DNA from: Symbiopectobacterium purcellii_A
GTDB taxonomy: Bacteria; Pseudomonadota; Gammaproteobacteria; Enterobacterales; Enterobacteriaceae
Reading direction: 5' to 3'
Length of the DNA stretch: 64,000 bases
NCBI RefSeq assembly: GCF_052050035.1
Contig: NZ_CP189882.1
Coordinates: 4,154,001-4,218,000, forward strand
Part shown: in pieces, positions 27,844 through 41,692 of the stretch
Numbering within the stretch: the first letter of the stretch is position 1
Layout: each line of letters opens with the position of its first letter
Notes under the pieces: model-generated
Told to the model about the DNA's origin: nothing
Database searches by the model: none
What the model saw: the letters and a program-made list of their open reading frames with translations, nothing else
Program-made: the position numbers and the translations under genes

Positions 27844-27987
27844 TGCTCCTCAGCCTGTAGCTGCTCCTCAGCCTGTAGCTGCTCCTCAGCCTGTAGCTGC
27901 TCCTCAGCCTGTAGCTGCTCCTCAGCCTGTAGCTGCTCCTCAGCCTGTAGCTGCTCCTCAGCCTGTAGCTGCTCCTCAGCCTGTAGC
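27844..27987. repeat. 18-bp tandem repeat, eight units, in IS3 orfB
   Basis: Eight perfect copies of an 18-mer (GCTCCTCAGCCTGTAGCT on the + strand), 144 bp in all, followed by a partial unit. Being a multiple of three it keeps the frame and encodes (SSYRLR)8. Confidence 0.97.
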
Positions 27988-28349
27988 TGCTCAGCAGCGC
28001 CTGAAAGCGTTGTCCCGTGTACTGCGCCCCCCTGTCCGTATGCACCACCAGGCCCGGCGGGGGAGTTCGCAGGTTATATGCCTTCATCAGGGCCCCGCAG
28101 ACCAGCGATGAGGTCATCCGTCTGTCCACCTGCCAGCCCACTATCTGCCGGGAGTACAAATCCATAATAGCCGCCAGATACAGCAAGCCTTCACCGGTCT
28201 TCAGATACGTGATGTCACTCGCCCACACCTGATTTGGCCCCGGCGGGTTAAAATTCTGGTTCAGCAGGTTTGGGGCCACCTCTGCACCCGGGCGGGGTTT
28301 TGTCGTGACCTTATAAGTCCGGCGCTGTCGGCAGACCAGCCCCTCTTCC

Positions 28350-29452
28350 GCCCCATTCCCAGTCGAAACGCAACAAAACGGTAGGGCATTATGCCGCCTG
28401 TAAGTGCGTTAAAAATACCTAATTTGGAGAACGATAACCCAGCGATTTTCGGCCTCGCGTATTGAGCAGGTGTTCGAGTGCTGCAACCTTGCGATGGGTG
28501 ACATAATTGAAGTCCGTTCCCTTCGGGTAAAAACGCCGTATCAGCCCGTTGGTATGCTCATTCAACCCGCGTTCCCAGGAATGATATGGCCGGGCAAAGT
28601 AGACCGGTGCCCCCGTGACTTTTGTAATTTCCCCGTGCTGGGAAAATTCAGAACCGTTGTCAGCAGTCAGGGTTTTAAACTCGCAGAAGGTATTGGCAAC
28701 GATGTCCCTGAAGGCCGCTACCACTGTCTCTGCTCGCTTGTTGGGCAGTTTGCGAATGATGACCAGCTTGACGGCTTTATCGACCACCGTCAGCAGGAAT
28801 GATTTCTGATCTTTGCCAAAGATGGTGTCAATCTCGAAATGCCCGGGTTCCTGCTTGAGGTCAGCAACGGCCGGCCGCTGCTCAATGCCAACACGGTTGG
28901 GAATAGGACCGCGTTTGTTCTCATCGGTCTGATAGTTATACCGTTTACCCCGATGAGGGAGCTGCTGATACAGCTCACCGCCGGCCCGGCGCTCCTGCTG
29001 GATATAGCGATAGAGCGAGTTCTTGCTGACGGACAGGCCAAATTCCAGGACCAGGCGCCCACTGATGACCTCAGGTGAGGTGTGGGTAGACAGCGCCGTT
29101 CTGATAAAGTCCTGAATGTGCGGTTCAAGCTGGTTAATCACGCTGTCCGGCCGTGTTTTCTGCCGCCGCCCTCTGGCCAACGTTTCGGCCCTTCTGCAGG
29201 AATAGACCCCGTTGAAAGCGGCGTCGGTATTGCGTCTGAGTTCCCTGCTGATGGTAGAACGAGGAAGCTCCAGTTCCCGGGCGATGGTGGCCTGGTTAAC
29301 CCCATCACCACGCCGCTTTTCGATGTAGAACCGTTCTTTGTGAGTCAGATGTTTTCCCTGCATGCAACGGGATCTCCAGTAGGGCCAGAACGGTGATTTT
29401 ATCCGACTCTGGCCAGTGGGTCACTTTGTTGCGTTTCGAGTGGGAATGGGGC
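28350..29452 (-). mobile_element. IS30-family element, copy 1
   Basis: 1103 bp, ends GCCCCATTCCCAGTCGAAAC and, read inward from the right, GCCCCATTCCCACTCGAAAC, with 3-bp duplication TCC in IS3 orfB. Confidence 0.93.
28419..29363 (-). pseudogene. IS30 transposase with early amber stop
   Basis: Matches the 324-residue transposase at 57240 from MQGKHLTHKERF through FEIDTIFGKDQKSF, TLTADNGSEFSQH and NEHTNGLIRRFYPKG, but ends at RSPN because GAG (Glu) is TAG here. Only the last ten residues are lost, so partial function cannot be excluded. Confidence 0.75.
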
Positions 29453-29711
29453 TCCTGCATGATTTTCCTCACCCGCCAGCGGCTGATTATGATGCCTTTT
29501 CCACGAAGCCTTTTGACCAGCGTCCGGCTTCCTGCTCCCTGCCTGCTGGCGGCGAACAGCGCCTTTAACCTGACCCGGACCTCCACGTCTTTTTGCAGCG
29601 GTTCGGCGGGCTTTTTTCGCCATGCATACCAGGCAGAGGCCGTCACACGCATGACCCGACAGAGTGTACGAACGCTGAAGTCAGTGGCATTGTCGAGAAT
29701 GAACCGGTATC

Positions 29712-30078
29712 TCACGACATATGTTTCGCGAAGAAGGCACTCGCCTTTTTTAGTATCTCCTTCTCTGTACGTAACTCTTTGTTTTCCTTTTGTAACCGTT
29801 TTAACTCTGCACGTTCATCATCGCTGAGTACGCCGTTGCTCTGCTCGCGTGCCAGCGAGACCCATGTATACAGGGTTTTGTTGCTTATGCCCAGCGATGC
29901 TGCTGCCCTGGCTATAGTATAGCCCTGCTCTGTTATAGCCAAACGACATTATTTTGATAACAGCCAGCTATGATTCTTTGCCGCATATCAGGGCATAGGA
30001 TGTAATCATTTTTAAGTCGGTTGGCTATACCAGGGCAACGGCTTCCTTTTTAAACTCAGGGGTAAATTGTCGTTTATG
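29712..30078 (-). pseudogene. IS3 orfA, interrupted by MITE-E
   Basis: Begins with GTG-NHKRQFTPEFKKEAVAL near 30078 and resumes after the MITE as TEQGYTIARAAASLGISNKT with the leucine-zipper-like RLQKENKELRTEKEILKKA. It overlaps orfB by four bases (29712-29715), as usual for IS3 frameshifting. Confidence 0.82.
29934..30029. repeat. MITE-E copy
   Basis: Full copy at TA in IS3 orfA. Confidence 0.93.
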
Positions 30079-30556
30079 GTTCACTAAACACCTCCGTTTT
30101 GGATGTAAGTTTAGTGTCCTGATTATTCAATCACTACAGTTCTTCAGGTTGGGAACCCGGCGGTTCTGGTTAACCAGTGCATCGATGCCACCTTCAGCAG
30201 CCAGTTCCTGATAACGGTAAAACGTGTCGCGCGACACGCCCATGATCTTGCAGGCTTTTGATACGTTACCAAGTTCTTCGGCGAGATTGAGCAGGCCGGC
30301 TTTGTGTTTGATGATGTGATTGTTAGTATGAAGCATGAGAGTTACCTCGCGTTTTGTTTAAGGATTAGACACCCATATCAAAACCGGTAACTCTCAACCT
30401 TTCAAGGTCATGTGTCAGATCAAGTCGCGACTAATACACGTAATGATATTGATAACCTGATTTACACTGACTCAACGCTCCACTATAGCAACATCCAAGA
30501 AGCTCGAATTAAAGGTGTAGAAGCAACGGCATCCTTCGAAACGGGCCCTCTGGCTC

Positions 30557-30745
30557 GGCTTTGTTGAATAATTTAACCGTTTGATTTACATCTTCTTTAG
30601 TTAGAATGCATTTACAGAGAATGTATTTTGTTAGAACGACAAATCAAATAGTTAGCACAATAAAAAGCATTCCGAGAGGAAAAATTAGTCGTTGAAATTT
30701 TATAATGCTTATATAAATCAGTATCTTAAATTATTCAACAAAGCC
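30557..30745. repeat. MITE-F copy (189 bp)
   Basis: Inserted in the btuB 3' fragment, with target duplication CTCTGGCTC. It is the only MITE-F copy of this window in a host gene rather than in an IS. Confidence 0.95.
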
Positions 30746-30837
30746 CTCTGGCTCATAAAGTGTCATTTGATTACCTCGACCCACGTAATACCCAAACAAA
30801 TAAAGTGCTATTACGTCTCGCTAAACAACAGGTTAAG

Positions 30838-30933
30838 TATAGCCAAGCGACATTATTTTGATAACAGCCAGCTATGCTTCTTTGCCGCATATCAGGGCAT
30901 AGGATGTAATCATTTTTAAGTCGGTTGGCTATA
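30838..30933. repeat. MITE-E copy
   Basis: At TA in the btuB 3' fragment, between the codons for QQVK and QLDW. Confidence 0.94.
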
Positions 30934-31142
30934 TCAGTTGGATTGGGCTGTTGCTGATCTTGATTGGTCATTGAGTTACCAGTATCTCGGTCAGCGTTAC
31001 GATACTGACTACAAGACTTACCAAACCATCAAAATTGGCGGCGTAAGTCTCTGGGACCTCGCTGTATCATATCCTGTCACCTCTCATCTTACAGTTCGTG
31101 GTAGAATCGCCAACCTGTTTGATAAAGAGTACGAGACAGCAT

Positions 31143-32003
31143 ATGGCTATCAAACGGCAGGAAGAGAGTACTATCTCAACGGAAGCTACACCTTCTAACC
31201 TGCCCGCCCGCCCCACGGTTTTGGTGTTTGACTCCGGCGTGGGGGGGTTATCTGTGTATAACGAGATTCGGCAGTTGCTGCCGGATCTTCATTATATCTA
31301 CGCCTTCGATAATGAAGCGTTCCCCTACGGTGAGAAGCCGCAAGACTTTATCGTTGAGCGTGTGGTTCAAATCGTTTCTGCGGTACAACAGCGCCACCAA
31401 CTGGCCGCCGTGGTTATTGCCTGCAACACCGCAAGCACCATTTCACTGCCCGCATTGCGCGAGCGTTTTACCTTCCCGGTAATCGGCGTTGTGCCAGCGG
31501 TGAAGACTGCCGCAAAGCTGACACGCAACGGTATCGTCGGTGTTCTGGCGACGCGCGCCACGGTGCAACGCTCCTACACGCACGAACTGATTGCCCGTTT
31601 TGCCACAGACTGCCAGATATTACTGCTGGGGTCGGCCGAGTTGGTGGAACTTGCGGAGGCTAAGTTGCAAGGGGATAACGTATCGTTGTTGGCGTTGCAG
31701 CAAATTTTGCACCCTTGGCTGAAATTGCCTGAGCCTCCGGATACTGTGGTGCTTGGCTGTACGCACTTCCCGCTTTTGGCTGAAGAGTTGCAGTTGGTGT
31801 TACCAAACGGCACGCGGCTGGTGGATTCCGGGGCGGCAATCGCCAGAAGAACTGCATGGCATCTCGCTAACCTGGAGCAGCCACCGGTTCTGAGCTCGGA
31901 AAAGAATCTGGCTTATTGCATGACTATCACGCCTAAAGTAGCGACCCTGTGGCCTGTTTTGCAGCGTTTCGGCTTTGAATCGTTGGAAAAACTGCCGTTT
32001 TAA
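31143..32003 (+). CDS. murI: Glutamate racemase
   Basis: MurI converts L- to D-glutamate for peptidoglycan. 286 residues, full length, with FDSGVGGLSVY near the N terminus and the two catalytic-cysteine motifs ACNTAST and GCTHFPLL. I chose the ATG at 31143 (MAIKRQEEST), which overlaps the end of btuB as in E. coli. With btuB wrecked and filled with IS, its transcription must now come from within btuB remnants or IS ends. The coding sequence is intact, as expected for an essential gene. Confidence 0.95.
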   Translation: MAIKRQEESTISTEATPSNLPARPTVLVFDSGVGGLSVYNEIRQLLPDLHYIYAFDNEAFPYGEKPQDFIVERVVQIVSAVQQRHQLAAVVIACNTASTISLPALRERFTFPVIGVVPAVKTAAKLTRNGIVGVLATRATVQRSYTHELIARFATDCQILLLGSAELVELAEAKLQGDNVSLLALQQILHPWLKLPEPPDTVVLGCTHFPLLAEELQLVLPNGTRLVDSGAAIARRTAWHLANLEQPPVLSSEKNLAYCMTITPKVATLWPVLQRFGFESLEKLPF

Positions 32004-32054
32004 TGGCTTTTTGGCTGAATAGTAGACACTCAGAAATAAAATTGAAATTAGCCC

Positions 32055-32082
32055 TTGTCAGGGCGCGAGAAGTGTCTATACT
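32055..32082 (+). promoter_or_regulatory. rrn promoter P1
   Basis: TTGTCA, 16 bases, TATACT, followed by the GC-rich discriminator GCGCCTCC, as in enterobacterial rrn P1 promoters that respond to ppGpp. Confidence 0.82.
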
Positions 32083-32174
32083 GCGCCTCCACTGACACGG
32101 CAACAGCGACACGCAGTTGTGGTAACAGTAAGAAGTAAAACAGGAAAGCCGAACGCGAAATTGAAAAATTAACG

Positions 32175-32202
32175 TTGACTTTTCAGCGGTGCAGCGTAAT
32201 AT
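32175..32202 (+). promoter_or_regulatory. rrn promoter P2
   Basis: TTGACT, 16 bases, TAATAT and then GCGCC, about 120 bases after P1. This is the usual position of rrn P2. Confidence 0.8.
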
Positions 32203-32232
32203 GCGCCTCCCGCGCCACGGTAGATGTGGCAA

Positions 32233-32244
32233 CGCTCTTTAACA
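32233..32244 (+). promoter_or_regulatory. rrn boxA antitermination site
   Basis: CGCTCTTTAACA in the 16S leader matches the Nus-factor boxA. A second boxA-like GCTCTTTAACA lies at about 34340 before the 23S gene. Confidence 0.75.
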
Positions 32245-32404
32245 ATTAATCAGACAATCTGTGTGGGCACTCACAGGACTTTATCGTAAAGCCTACGGGC
32301 TTAAAAAATAAAAGTCTTGCAGAGTGAACAACAGTTAATTCATTACGAACTAACAGTAATAATTCTTTGAGCATCGCTTCTCTTGCAGAAGCAAATCAAA
32401 CTTT

Positions 32405-33946
<1,542 letters not shown>

Positions 33947-34021
33947 CCTAATGATACTGATTCTGTGAAGTGTTCACACAGATTGTCTGATGAAAGAAAT
34001 CGAGCGGTTAGAAGACCTTAT

Positions 34022-34098
<77 letters not shown>

Positions 34099-34201
34099 AA
34101 ATCGTTCTTGTGCTGCGTTGTGAAACAACTTGCATACTGGTGTATGCGTCGTCATTCCACGCCTTGCTCAAAAACGATTTGGCAAAGGTCTAACATTCGA
34201 T

Positions 34202-34277
34202 GGGGCTATAGCTCAGCTGGGAGAGCGCCTGCTTTGCACGCAGGAGGTCTGCGGTTCGATCCCGCATAGCTCCACCA
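34202..34277 (+). tRNA. alaT: tRNA-Ala (TGC) in the rrn spacer
   Basis: 76 bases including CCA, anticodon TGC in CTTTGCACG, with a normal T loop GTTCGATC. Paired with tRNA-Ile as in the rrnA/D/H-type spacers of E. coli. Confidence 0.97.
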
Positions 34278-34449
34278 TTTACCGTCTCGATACCCAATAC
34301 TTCAGAGTGTACTGTTTGACAGTATGCTGCGAAGTATTTTGCTCTTTAACAATCTGGAACAAGCTGAAAATTAAAACGAGCAATATTGGCTCACTACCAA
34401 TATTGTGATTCTCTCAAGCTTTCACACCCGAAACATTTTCGGGTTGTGA

Positions 34450-37357
<2,908 letters not shown>

Positions 37358-37469
37358 ACAACGCCGAAGATGTTTTGGTGTTGGTGTAGAGAATCAGAAC
37401 TCGTGAAGTTCAGCTTGTTGACAGATTGGTCTTGCTGGCTCGAAAGGGCGGGTGAGATGAAACAGAATA

Positions 37470-37589
37470 TGCCTGGCGGCGATAGCGCGGTGGTCCCACC
37501 TGACCCCATGCCGAACTCAGAAGTGAAACGCCGTAGCGCCGATGGTAGTGTGGGGCTTCCCAATGTGAGAGTAGGGAACTGCCAGGTTT
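37470..37589 (+). rRNA. rrf: 5S ribosomal RNA
   Basis: 120 bases from TGCCTGGCGGCGATAGCGCG to GTAGGGAACTGCCAGGTT, nearly identical to enterobacterial 5S. Confidence 0.96.
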
Positions 37590-37631
37590 TTATATCGATT
37601 ATCAGACGGTGTCTGATGATGAGAAATAGCG

Positions 37632-37650
37632 AAAGGACAGCCCTTTTTGC
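37632..37650 (+). terminator. Possible rrn terminator
   Basis: AAAGG-ACAGC-CCTTT hairpin with a short T run, 43 bases after 5S. A second perfect hairpin, ATCAGAC-GGT-GTCTGAT, lies at 37601-37617 without a T tail. Weak stems, so uncertain. Confidence 0.35.
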
Positions 37651-38673
37651 TGTGCGCTAATATGTACTAGCTCAGACCTGATCTGACAGTTACCGGTTAT
37701 TTATACAGGTGTCTGTCAGATTACATCCGGTTCAGATCCTTTTCTGCCCAGACCCGTTTTCCATCAAGTAACGTGGCCATTGGCGTTCGCCCGCAGCACA
37801 TTTTTCCCTGATGAGTTCGCTCATTATTGTAATGCCACAACCAGTTGTCCAGATCTGCCTGCAGGCTCTCCAGGTCCCCATATAACTTCTTGCGGAACGT
37901 AACCTGATAAAAATCCTGCAAAATCGTTTTATGGAAGCGCTCGCAGATGCCGTTCGTCTGCGGAGACATCGCCTTCGTTTTTGTATGGTCGATATCGTTG
38001 ATGGCCAGATACAGCTGGTAATCATGCTGCTCCACCTTACCACAGTACTCCGTTCTCCTGTCGGTCAGTATTCTCAGCATCGGCAGTCCCTGAGCCTCGT
38101 AGAACGGCAGTACGCGATCATTTAGCAGGTCGGCGGCAGTGATCGGCGTTTTACTCGTATAAAGCTTGCAGTGTGCCACTTTCGAGTACGTATCCACGAA
38201 CGTCTGCTGGTAGATACGGCCCACCGCTTTCAGATTGCCAACGTAGAAGGTGTCCTGCGACCCGAGATAACCCGGATGAGCCGTCTCGATTTCGCCGCTG
38301 GCCTCATCATCATGCGCCTTTTTCTCCAGCGCTGCGATTTGGACATCGGTAAGCACGATGCCTTCTCTGGCAACTTTTTCCTCAGGCGCCTTCAGGCGTT
38401 TACGGAAGTTCTCCAGATCGTGCCGTTGCCAGATGGACCGCACGCCGCTGCCGGAGATAAATACGCCTTTTTTACGCAGCTCATTACTGGTCCGGTGCTG
38501 CCCGTGGGCCGGGAACTCAACGGCATATTCAACAACCGCGCGTTCAGTGGCTTCGTCGGCGCGGTTCTTCAGGTTGGGAACCCGGCGGTTCTGGTTAACC
38601 AGTGCATCGATGCCACCTTCAGCAGCCAGTTCCTGATATAGCTAAACGACTTAATTTTGATTACATTATTTAA

Positions 38674-40090
38674 ATGAGCTATTCAATTGATTTTAGACGT
38701 AAAGTGATATCTACACGGAAAAACGAAGGGTTGAGTATCCGAGAAACAGCGAAGCAATTTCGGATTGGCCCTGCCTCTGTATCGCGTTGGATTAATCAAA
38801 TAGAGTCAAAAGCATCGACCACGCGTCAGCGAAAGATCGATAAATCCGAGTTGATAAAAGATGTTGAACAATATCCAGATGCTTACCAAAAAGAACGTGC
38901 AGAGCGTTTTGGCGTTTGTCAGAAGGCCATTTGGCAAGCGCTTAAAAAGCTGGGATTGACCTATAAAAAAAACTCTATAGCCAACCGACTTAAAAATGAT
39001 TACATCCTATGCCCTGATATGCGGCAAAGAAGCATAGCTGGCTGTTATCAAAATAATGTCGCTTGGCTATATTTGCCTACATATTCGCCAGATCTTAACC
39101 CAATTGAGCATAAATGGGCACAAGCAAAAAGCAAAAAGCAAAAAAAGAGAGATGGGTTGCGATACAGAGAGTTTGTTCTCAGTCCATATGGTGTAATCAA
39201 AATTAAGTCGCTTGGCTATACGTCATCCGAAAGCCGACGAAAACGCCCGGCAGGGATTTCAACAAAAAAAACAACAGTATGAAAAAGAAGGTAAACCTAT
39301 TGTTTTTATTTATGAAAGTGGTTTTTCACACGATGCCCCACGGACTCACGGCTATTCCCCAAAAGGTCAACGGTGTTTTGGCCTGAAGAACTGGGGAGCT
39401 AGGGGAAGAACAAATGTTATCGGCGCTTTATTAGGCACAACGCTGTTTGCTATCGGATTATTTGATATCAATATTAACAGCGATGTTTTCTATGCCTGGG
39501 TCACACAAGTCCTTATCCCAGTACTCCCTAAAAACAGTGTAATCATGATGGACAATGCCACTTTTCACAAAAAACATAATATTCAACAAGTCATCATCGA
39601 TGCAGGGTATATGGTGGAGTATTTGCCTACATATTCGCCAGATCTTAACCCAATTGAGCATAAATGGGCACAAGCAAAAAGCAAAAAGCAAAAAAAGAGA
39701 GATGGGTTGCGATACAGAGAGTTTGTTCTCAGTCCATATGGTGTAATCAAAATTAAGTCGCTTGGCTATATCGGCGCTTTATTAGGCACAACGCTGTTTG
39801 CTATCGGATTATTTGATATCAATATTAACAGCGATGTTTTCTATGCCTGGGTCACACAAGTCCTTATCCCAGTACTCCCTAAAAACAGTGTAATCATGAT
39901 GGACAATGCCACTTTTCACAAAAAACATAATATTCAACAAGTCATCATCGATGCAGGGTATATGGTGGAGTATTTGCCTACATATTCGCCAGATCTTAAC
40001 CCAATTGAGCATAAATGGGCACAAGCAAAAAGCAAAAAAAGAGAGATGGGTTGCGATACAGAGAGTTTGTTCTCAGTCCATATGGTGTAA
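38674..40090 (+). pseudogene. IS630 transposase pieces in the concatemer
   Basis: An N-terminal helix-turn-helix fragment (MSYSIDFRRK to GLTYKKN) is followed by repeated C-terminal pieces containing MMDNATFHK twice and LPTYSPDLNPIEHKW three times. One active-site Asp is changed: VFIYESGF instead of VFIDESGF at 39305. Not functional. Confidence 0.85.
38976..39071. repeat. MITE-E copy in the IS630 concatemer
   Basis: Full copy in inverted orientation (starts TATAGCCAACCGACTTAAAA), joined to a 3' piece of IS630 on its right. Confidence 0.92.
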
Positions 40091-40212
40091 TCAAAATTAA
40101 GTCGCTTGGCTATAACGGTAAAACGTGTCGCGCGACACGCCCATGATCTTGCAGGCTTTTGATACGTACCAAGTTCTTCGGCGAGATTGAGCAGGCCGGC
40201 TTTGTGTTTGAT

Positions 40213-41315
40213 GCCCCATTCCCACTCGAAACGCAACAAAACGGTAGAGGCTTATGCCACCAGTAAGTGCGTTAAAAATACCTCATTGGGGGAACGATAG
40301 CCCAGCGATTTTCTGCCCCTTGTATTGAGTATGTGTTCGAGTTCGGCAATCTTACGATGACTGACCTGACTGAAGTCTGTTCCCTTTGGGTAAAAACGTC
40401 GTATCAGCCCGTTGGTGTGCTCATTCAAGCCCCTCTCCCAGGAATGATAAGGGCGGGCAAAGTAGACCTGCGCCCCTGTGATTTGAGTAATTTGCTCGTG
40501 CAGGGCGAATTCAGGGCCGTTATCAGCTGTTAGGGTCTTAAACTTGCAAAAGGTATTAGCTTCAATGTCCCTGAAAGCAGCAACCACAGTCTCCGCACGC
40601 TTATTAGGCAGTTTGCGAATAATGAATTTTTTCAATGCTTTATCTACGATTCTTAACAAGAATGACTTCTGGTCTTTGCCAAAAATAGTGTCAATTTCGA
40701 AGTGGCCAGGCTCCTGTTTAAGCTCGGCTTGAGCTGGGCGATACTCAATACCAACACGGTTGGGAATAGGGCCTGATTTGAGGTTTTCGGCATTGTACCT
40801 GTAACGTTTTCCCCGATGAGGAAGTTGCTGATATAGCTCCCCGCCAGCCTGTCTCTCCTGCAGGATATAGCGATATAGCGTATTCTTGCTGACAGATATA
40901 CCGAATTCCAGGTGCAAACGGCCACTGATGATTTCAGGTGAAGAGTGAGTGGAAAGCGCCTGCCTGATGAAGTTCTGAATGTGTGGCTCCAACGGGTAAA
41001 AAGCATTGTTTGGCAGAGGCTTATGACGGCGTTCCCGGACCAGAGTGTCCGCCCTTCTACAGCAGTAGACACCATTGAAAGTAGGGTCGGTATTGCGTCT
41101 GAGTTCCCTGCTGATGGTCGAGCGAGGCAGAGCAAGCTCTCTGGCGATGGTAGCTTGGTTGACACCTTCACCACGCCGCTTTTCGATGTAGAACCGTTCT
41201 TTGTGAGTCAGATGTTTTCCCTGCATGCAACAGGCTCTCCAGTATGGCCAGAACGGTGATTTTATCCTACTCTGGCAAGTGGGTCACTTTGTTGCGTTTC
41301 GAGTGGGAATGGGGC
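40213..41315 (-). mobile_element. IS30-family element, second lineage
   Basis: 1103 bp, same terminal GCCCCATTCCCACTCGAAAC, 3-bp duplication GAT. It differs from the other IS30 copies at many bases (internal identity roughly four fifths by eye), so it is a separate lineage. Confidence 0.92.
40252..41226 (-). CDS. IS30-family transposase, second lineage, intact
   Basis: 324 residues, uninterrupted. N-terminal helix-turn-helix (NQATIARELALPRSTISREL). Catalytic residues in HFEIDTIFGKDQ (Asp), TLTADNGPEFALH (Asp) and GLNEHTNGLIRRFYPKGTDF (Glu). It ends NEVFLTHLLVA. Likely active. Confidence 0.93.
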   Translation of the reverse strand: MQGKHLTHKERFYIEKRRGEGVNQATIARELALPRSTISRELRRNTDPTFNGVYCCRRADTLVRERRHKPLPNNAFYPLEPHIQNFIRQALSTHSSPEIISGRLHLEFGISVSKNTLYRYILQERQAGGELYQQLPHRGKRYRYNAENLKSGPIPNRVGIEYRPAQAELKQEPGHFEIDTIFGKDQKSFLLRIVDKALKKFIIRKLPNKRAETVVAAFRDIEANTFCKFKTLTADNGPEFALHEQITQITGAQVYFARPYHSWERGLNEHTNGLIRRFYPKGTDFSQVSHRKIAELEHILNTRGRKSLGYRSPNEVFLTHLLVA

Positions 41316-41692
41316 GATGATGGGATTGTTAGTATGAAGCATGAGAGTTACCTCGCGTTTTGTTTAAGGATTAGACACCCATATCAAAACCGGTAACTCT
41401 CAACCTTTCAAGGTCATGTGTCAGATCAAGTCGCGACTAATACAGCTAATATTCATTTTTCCCGTGATTTTGCGGAAAAAAGGAGCATTCAGACACGCTT
41501 TATATCCCGTTTTATTAATGTAATAACCTTTCTCTTACCCTCTGTTTGTGACAACATCGAGAATAACTCGTTTCCGCCACACGTTTTTGCACGTTGTTTT
41601 CACTGCGTTTTACCAAATTATAACAATTTACTTGTGCCGTATGCATGAGCATACCGCTGCACGCATTTATAACTCTTATAGGGATTTTTACT

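Larger units (their letters stand above)
27620..29715 (-). pseudogene. IS3 orfB (DDE integrase), split by IS30 and carrying a tandem array
   Basis: N-terminal part MRYRFILDNATDFSVRTLCR to KIMQE (29453-29715), then IS30. The C-terminal part has VWASDITYL (Asp), VVHTDRGAQYTG (Asp) and CWDNAVMERFWGSLKHEW (Glu). Between the second Asp and the Glu lie eight tandem copies of SSYRLR where one would be expected from the flanking sense of the protein. Confidence 0.87.
27603..30138 (-). mobile_element. IS3-family element with internal IS30 and MITE-E
   Basis: Inserted in IS481 with 3-bp duplication GTT (27600-27602, 30139-30141). Ends TGCACTGGTCAAGTAAATCA and TGTAGTGATTGAATAATCAG share ATCAGGACAC. It carries orfA, orfB, an 18-bp tandem array in orfB, an IS30 at 28350 and a MITE-E at 29934. 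Confidence 0.9.
26757..30336 (-). pseudogene. IS481 transposase split by IS3
   Basis: N-terminal part (30336-30142) starts MLHTNNHIIKHKAGLLNLAE with a helix-turn-helix (NVSKACKIMGVSRDTFYRYQ). The C-terminal part (27599-26757) has the retroviral-type core: QTFVDTYSKVAH, LRILTDRGTEYCG and ICERFHKTILQDFYQ. The only lesion seen is the IS3 insertion after NLKN. Confidence 0.85.
26699..30438 (-). mobile_element. IS481-family element, copy 1, carrying IS3
   Basis: Ends TGTACTAGCTCAGACCTGAT and, read inward from the right, TGTATTAGTCGCGACTTGAT share the family's TGT start and TGATCTGACA. It sits between IS630 copy 4 and the btuB 3' part, and holds an IS3 element at 27603-30138. Confidence 0.87.
30439..31197 (+). 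pseudogene. btuB: btuB C-terminal fragment with two MITEs
   Basis: Encodes the last beta-strands of the BtuB barrel: RNDIDNLIYTDSTLHYSN, VEATASFETGPLAH, then after MITE-F KVSFDYLDPRN, and after MITE-E LDWAVADLDWSLSYQYLG to REYYLNGSYTF with the terminal Phe of outer-membrane proteins. Compared with the 614-residue E. coli protein, a middle part of about 350 codons is gone. The stop overlaps the start of murI by 55 bases. Confidence 0.92.
38637..40114 (+). mobile_element. IS630 concatemer: one left end, three right ends and a MITE-E
   Basis: In order: IS630 5' part (38637-38977), MITE-E (38976-39071), IS630 3' 150 bp (39072-39220), IS630 from codon ~100 to end (39221-39770), IS630 3' 340 bp (39771-40114). 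Every joint is at a TA, and each piece ends with the IS630 right end GTAATCAAAATTAAGTCGCT. Confidence 0.88.
37721..41340 (-). pseudogene. IS481 transposase, interrupted
   Basis: C-terminal part open from the IS630 array to MRWAEKDLNRM-type end at 37721. The second catalytic motif reads LTDRRTEYCG instead of LTDRGTEYCG. The N-terminal part follows the array (VSRDTFYR region, with one base missing in GATACGTACC) and is cut again by IS30. Confidence 0.83.
37663..41444 (-). mobile_element. IS481-family element, copy 2, carrying IS630 array and IS30
   Basis: Inserted downstream of the rrn operon with the 7-mer GCTAATA on both sides. Ends as in copy 1. It holds the IS630 array at 38637-40114 and an IS30-family element at 40213-41315. 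Confidence 0.9.

Noticed and set aside
27844..27987. Regularly repeated 18-mers considered as a CRISPR array
   Set aside because: The units are directly adjacent with no spacers and lie in frame inside a transposase gene; it is a tandem minisatellite.
29903..29925. GGCTATAGTATAGCC, like an empty MITE-E joint
   Set aside because: It encodes EQGYTIAR of IS3 orfA, which is needed for the protein, so it is a natural codon palindrome and not an excision footprint.
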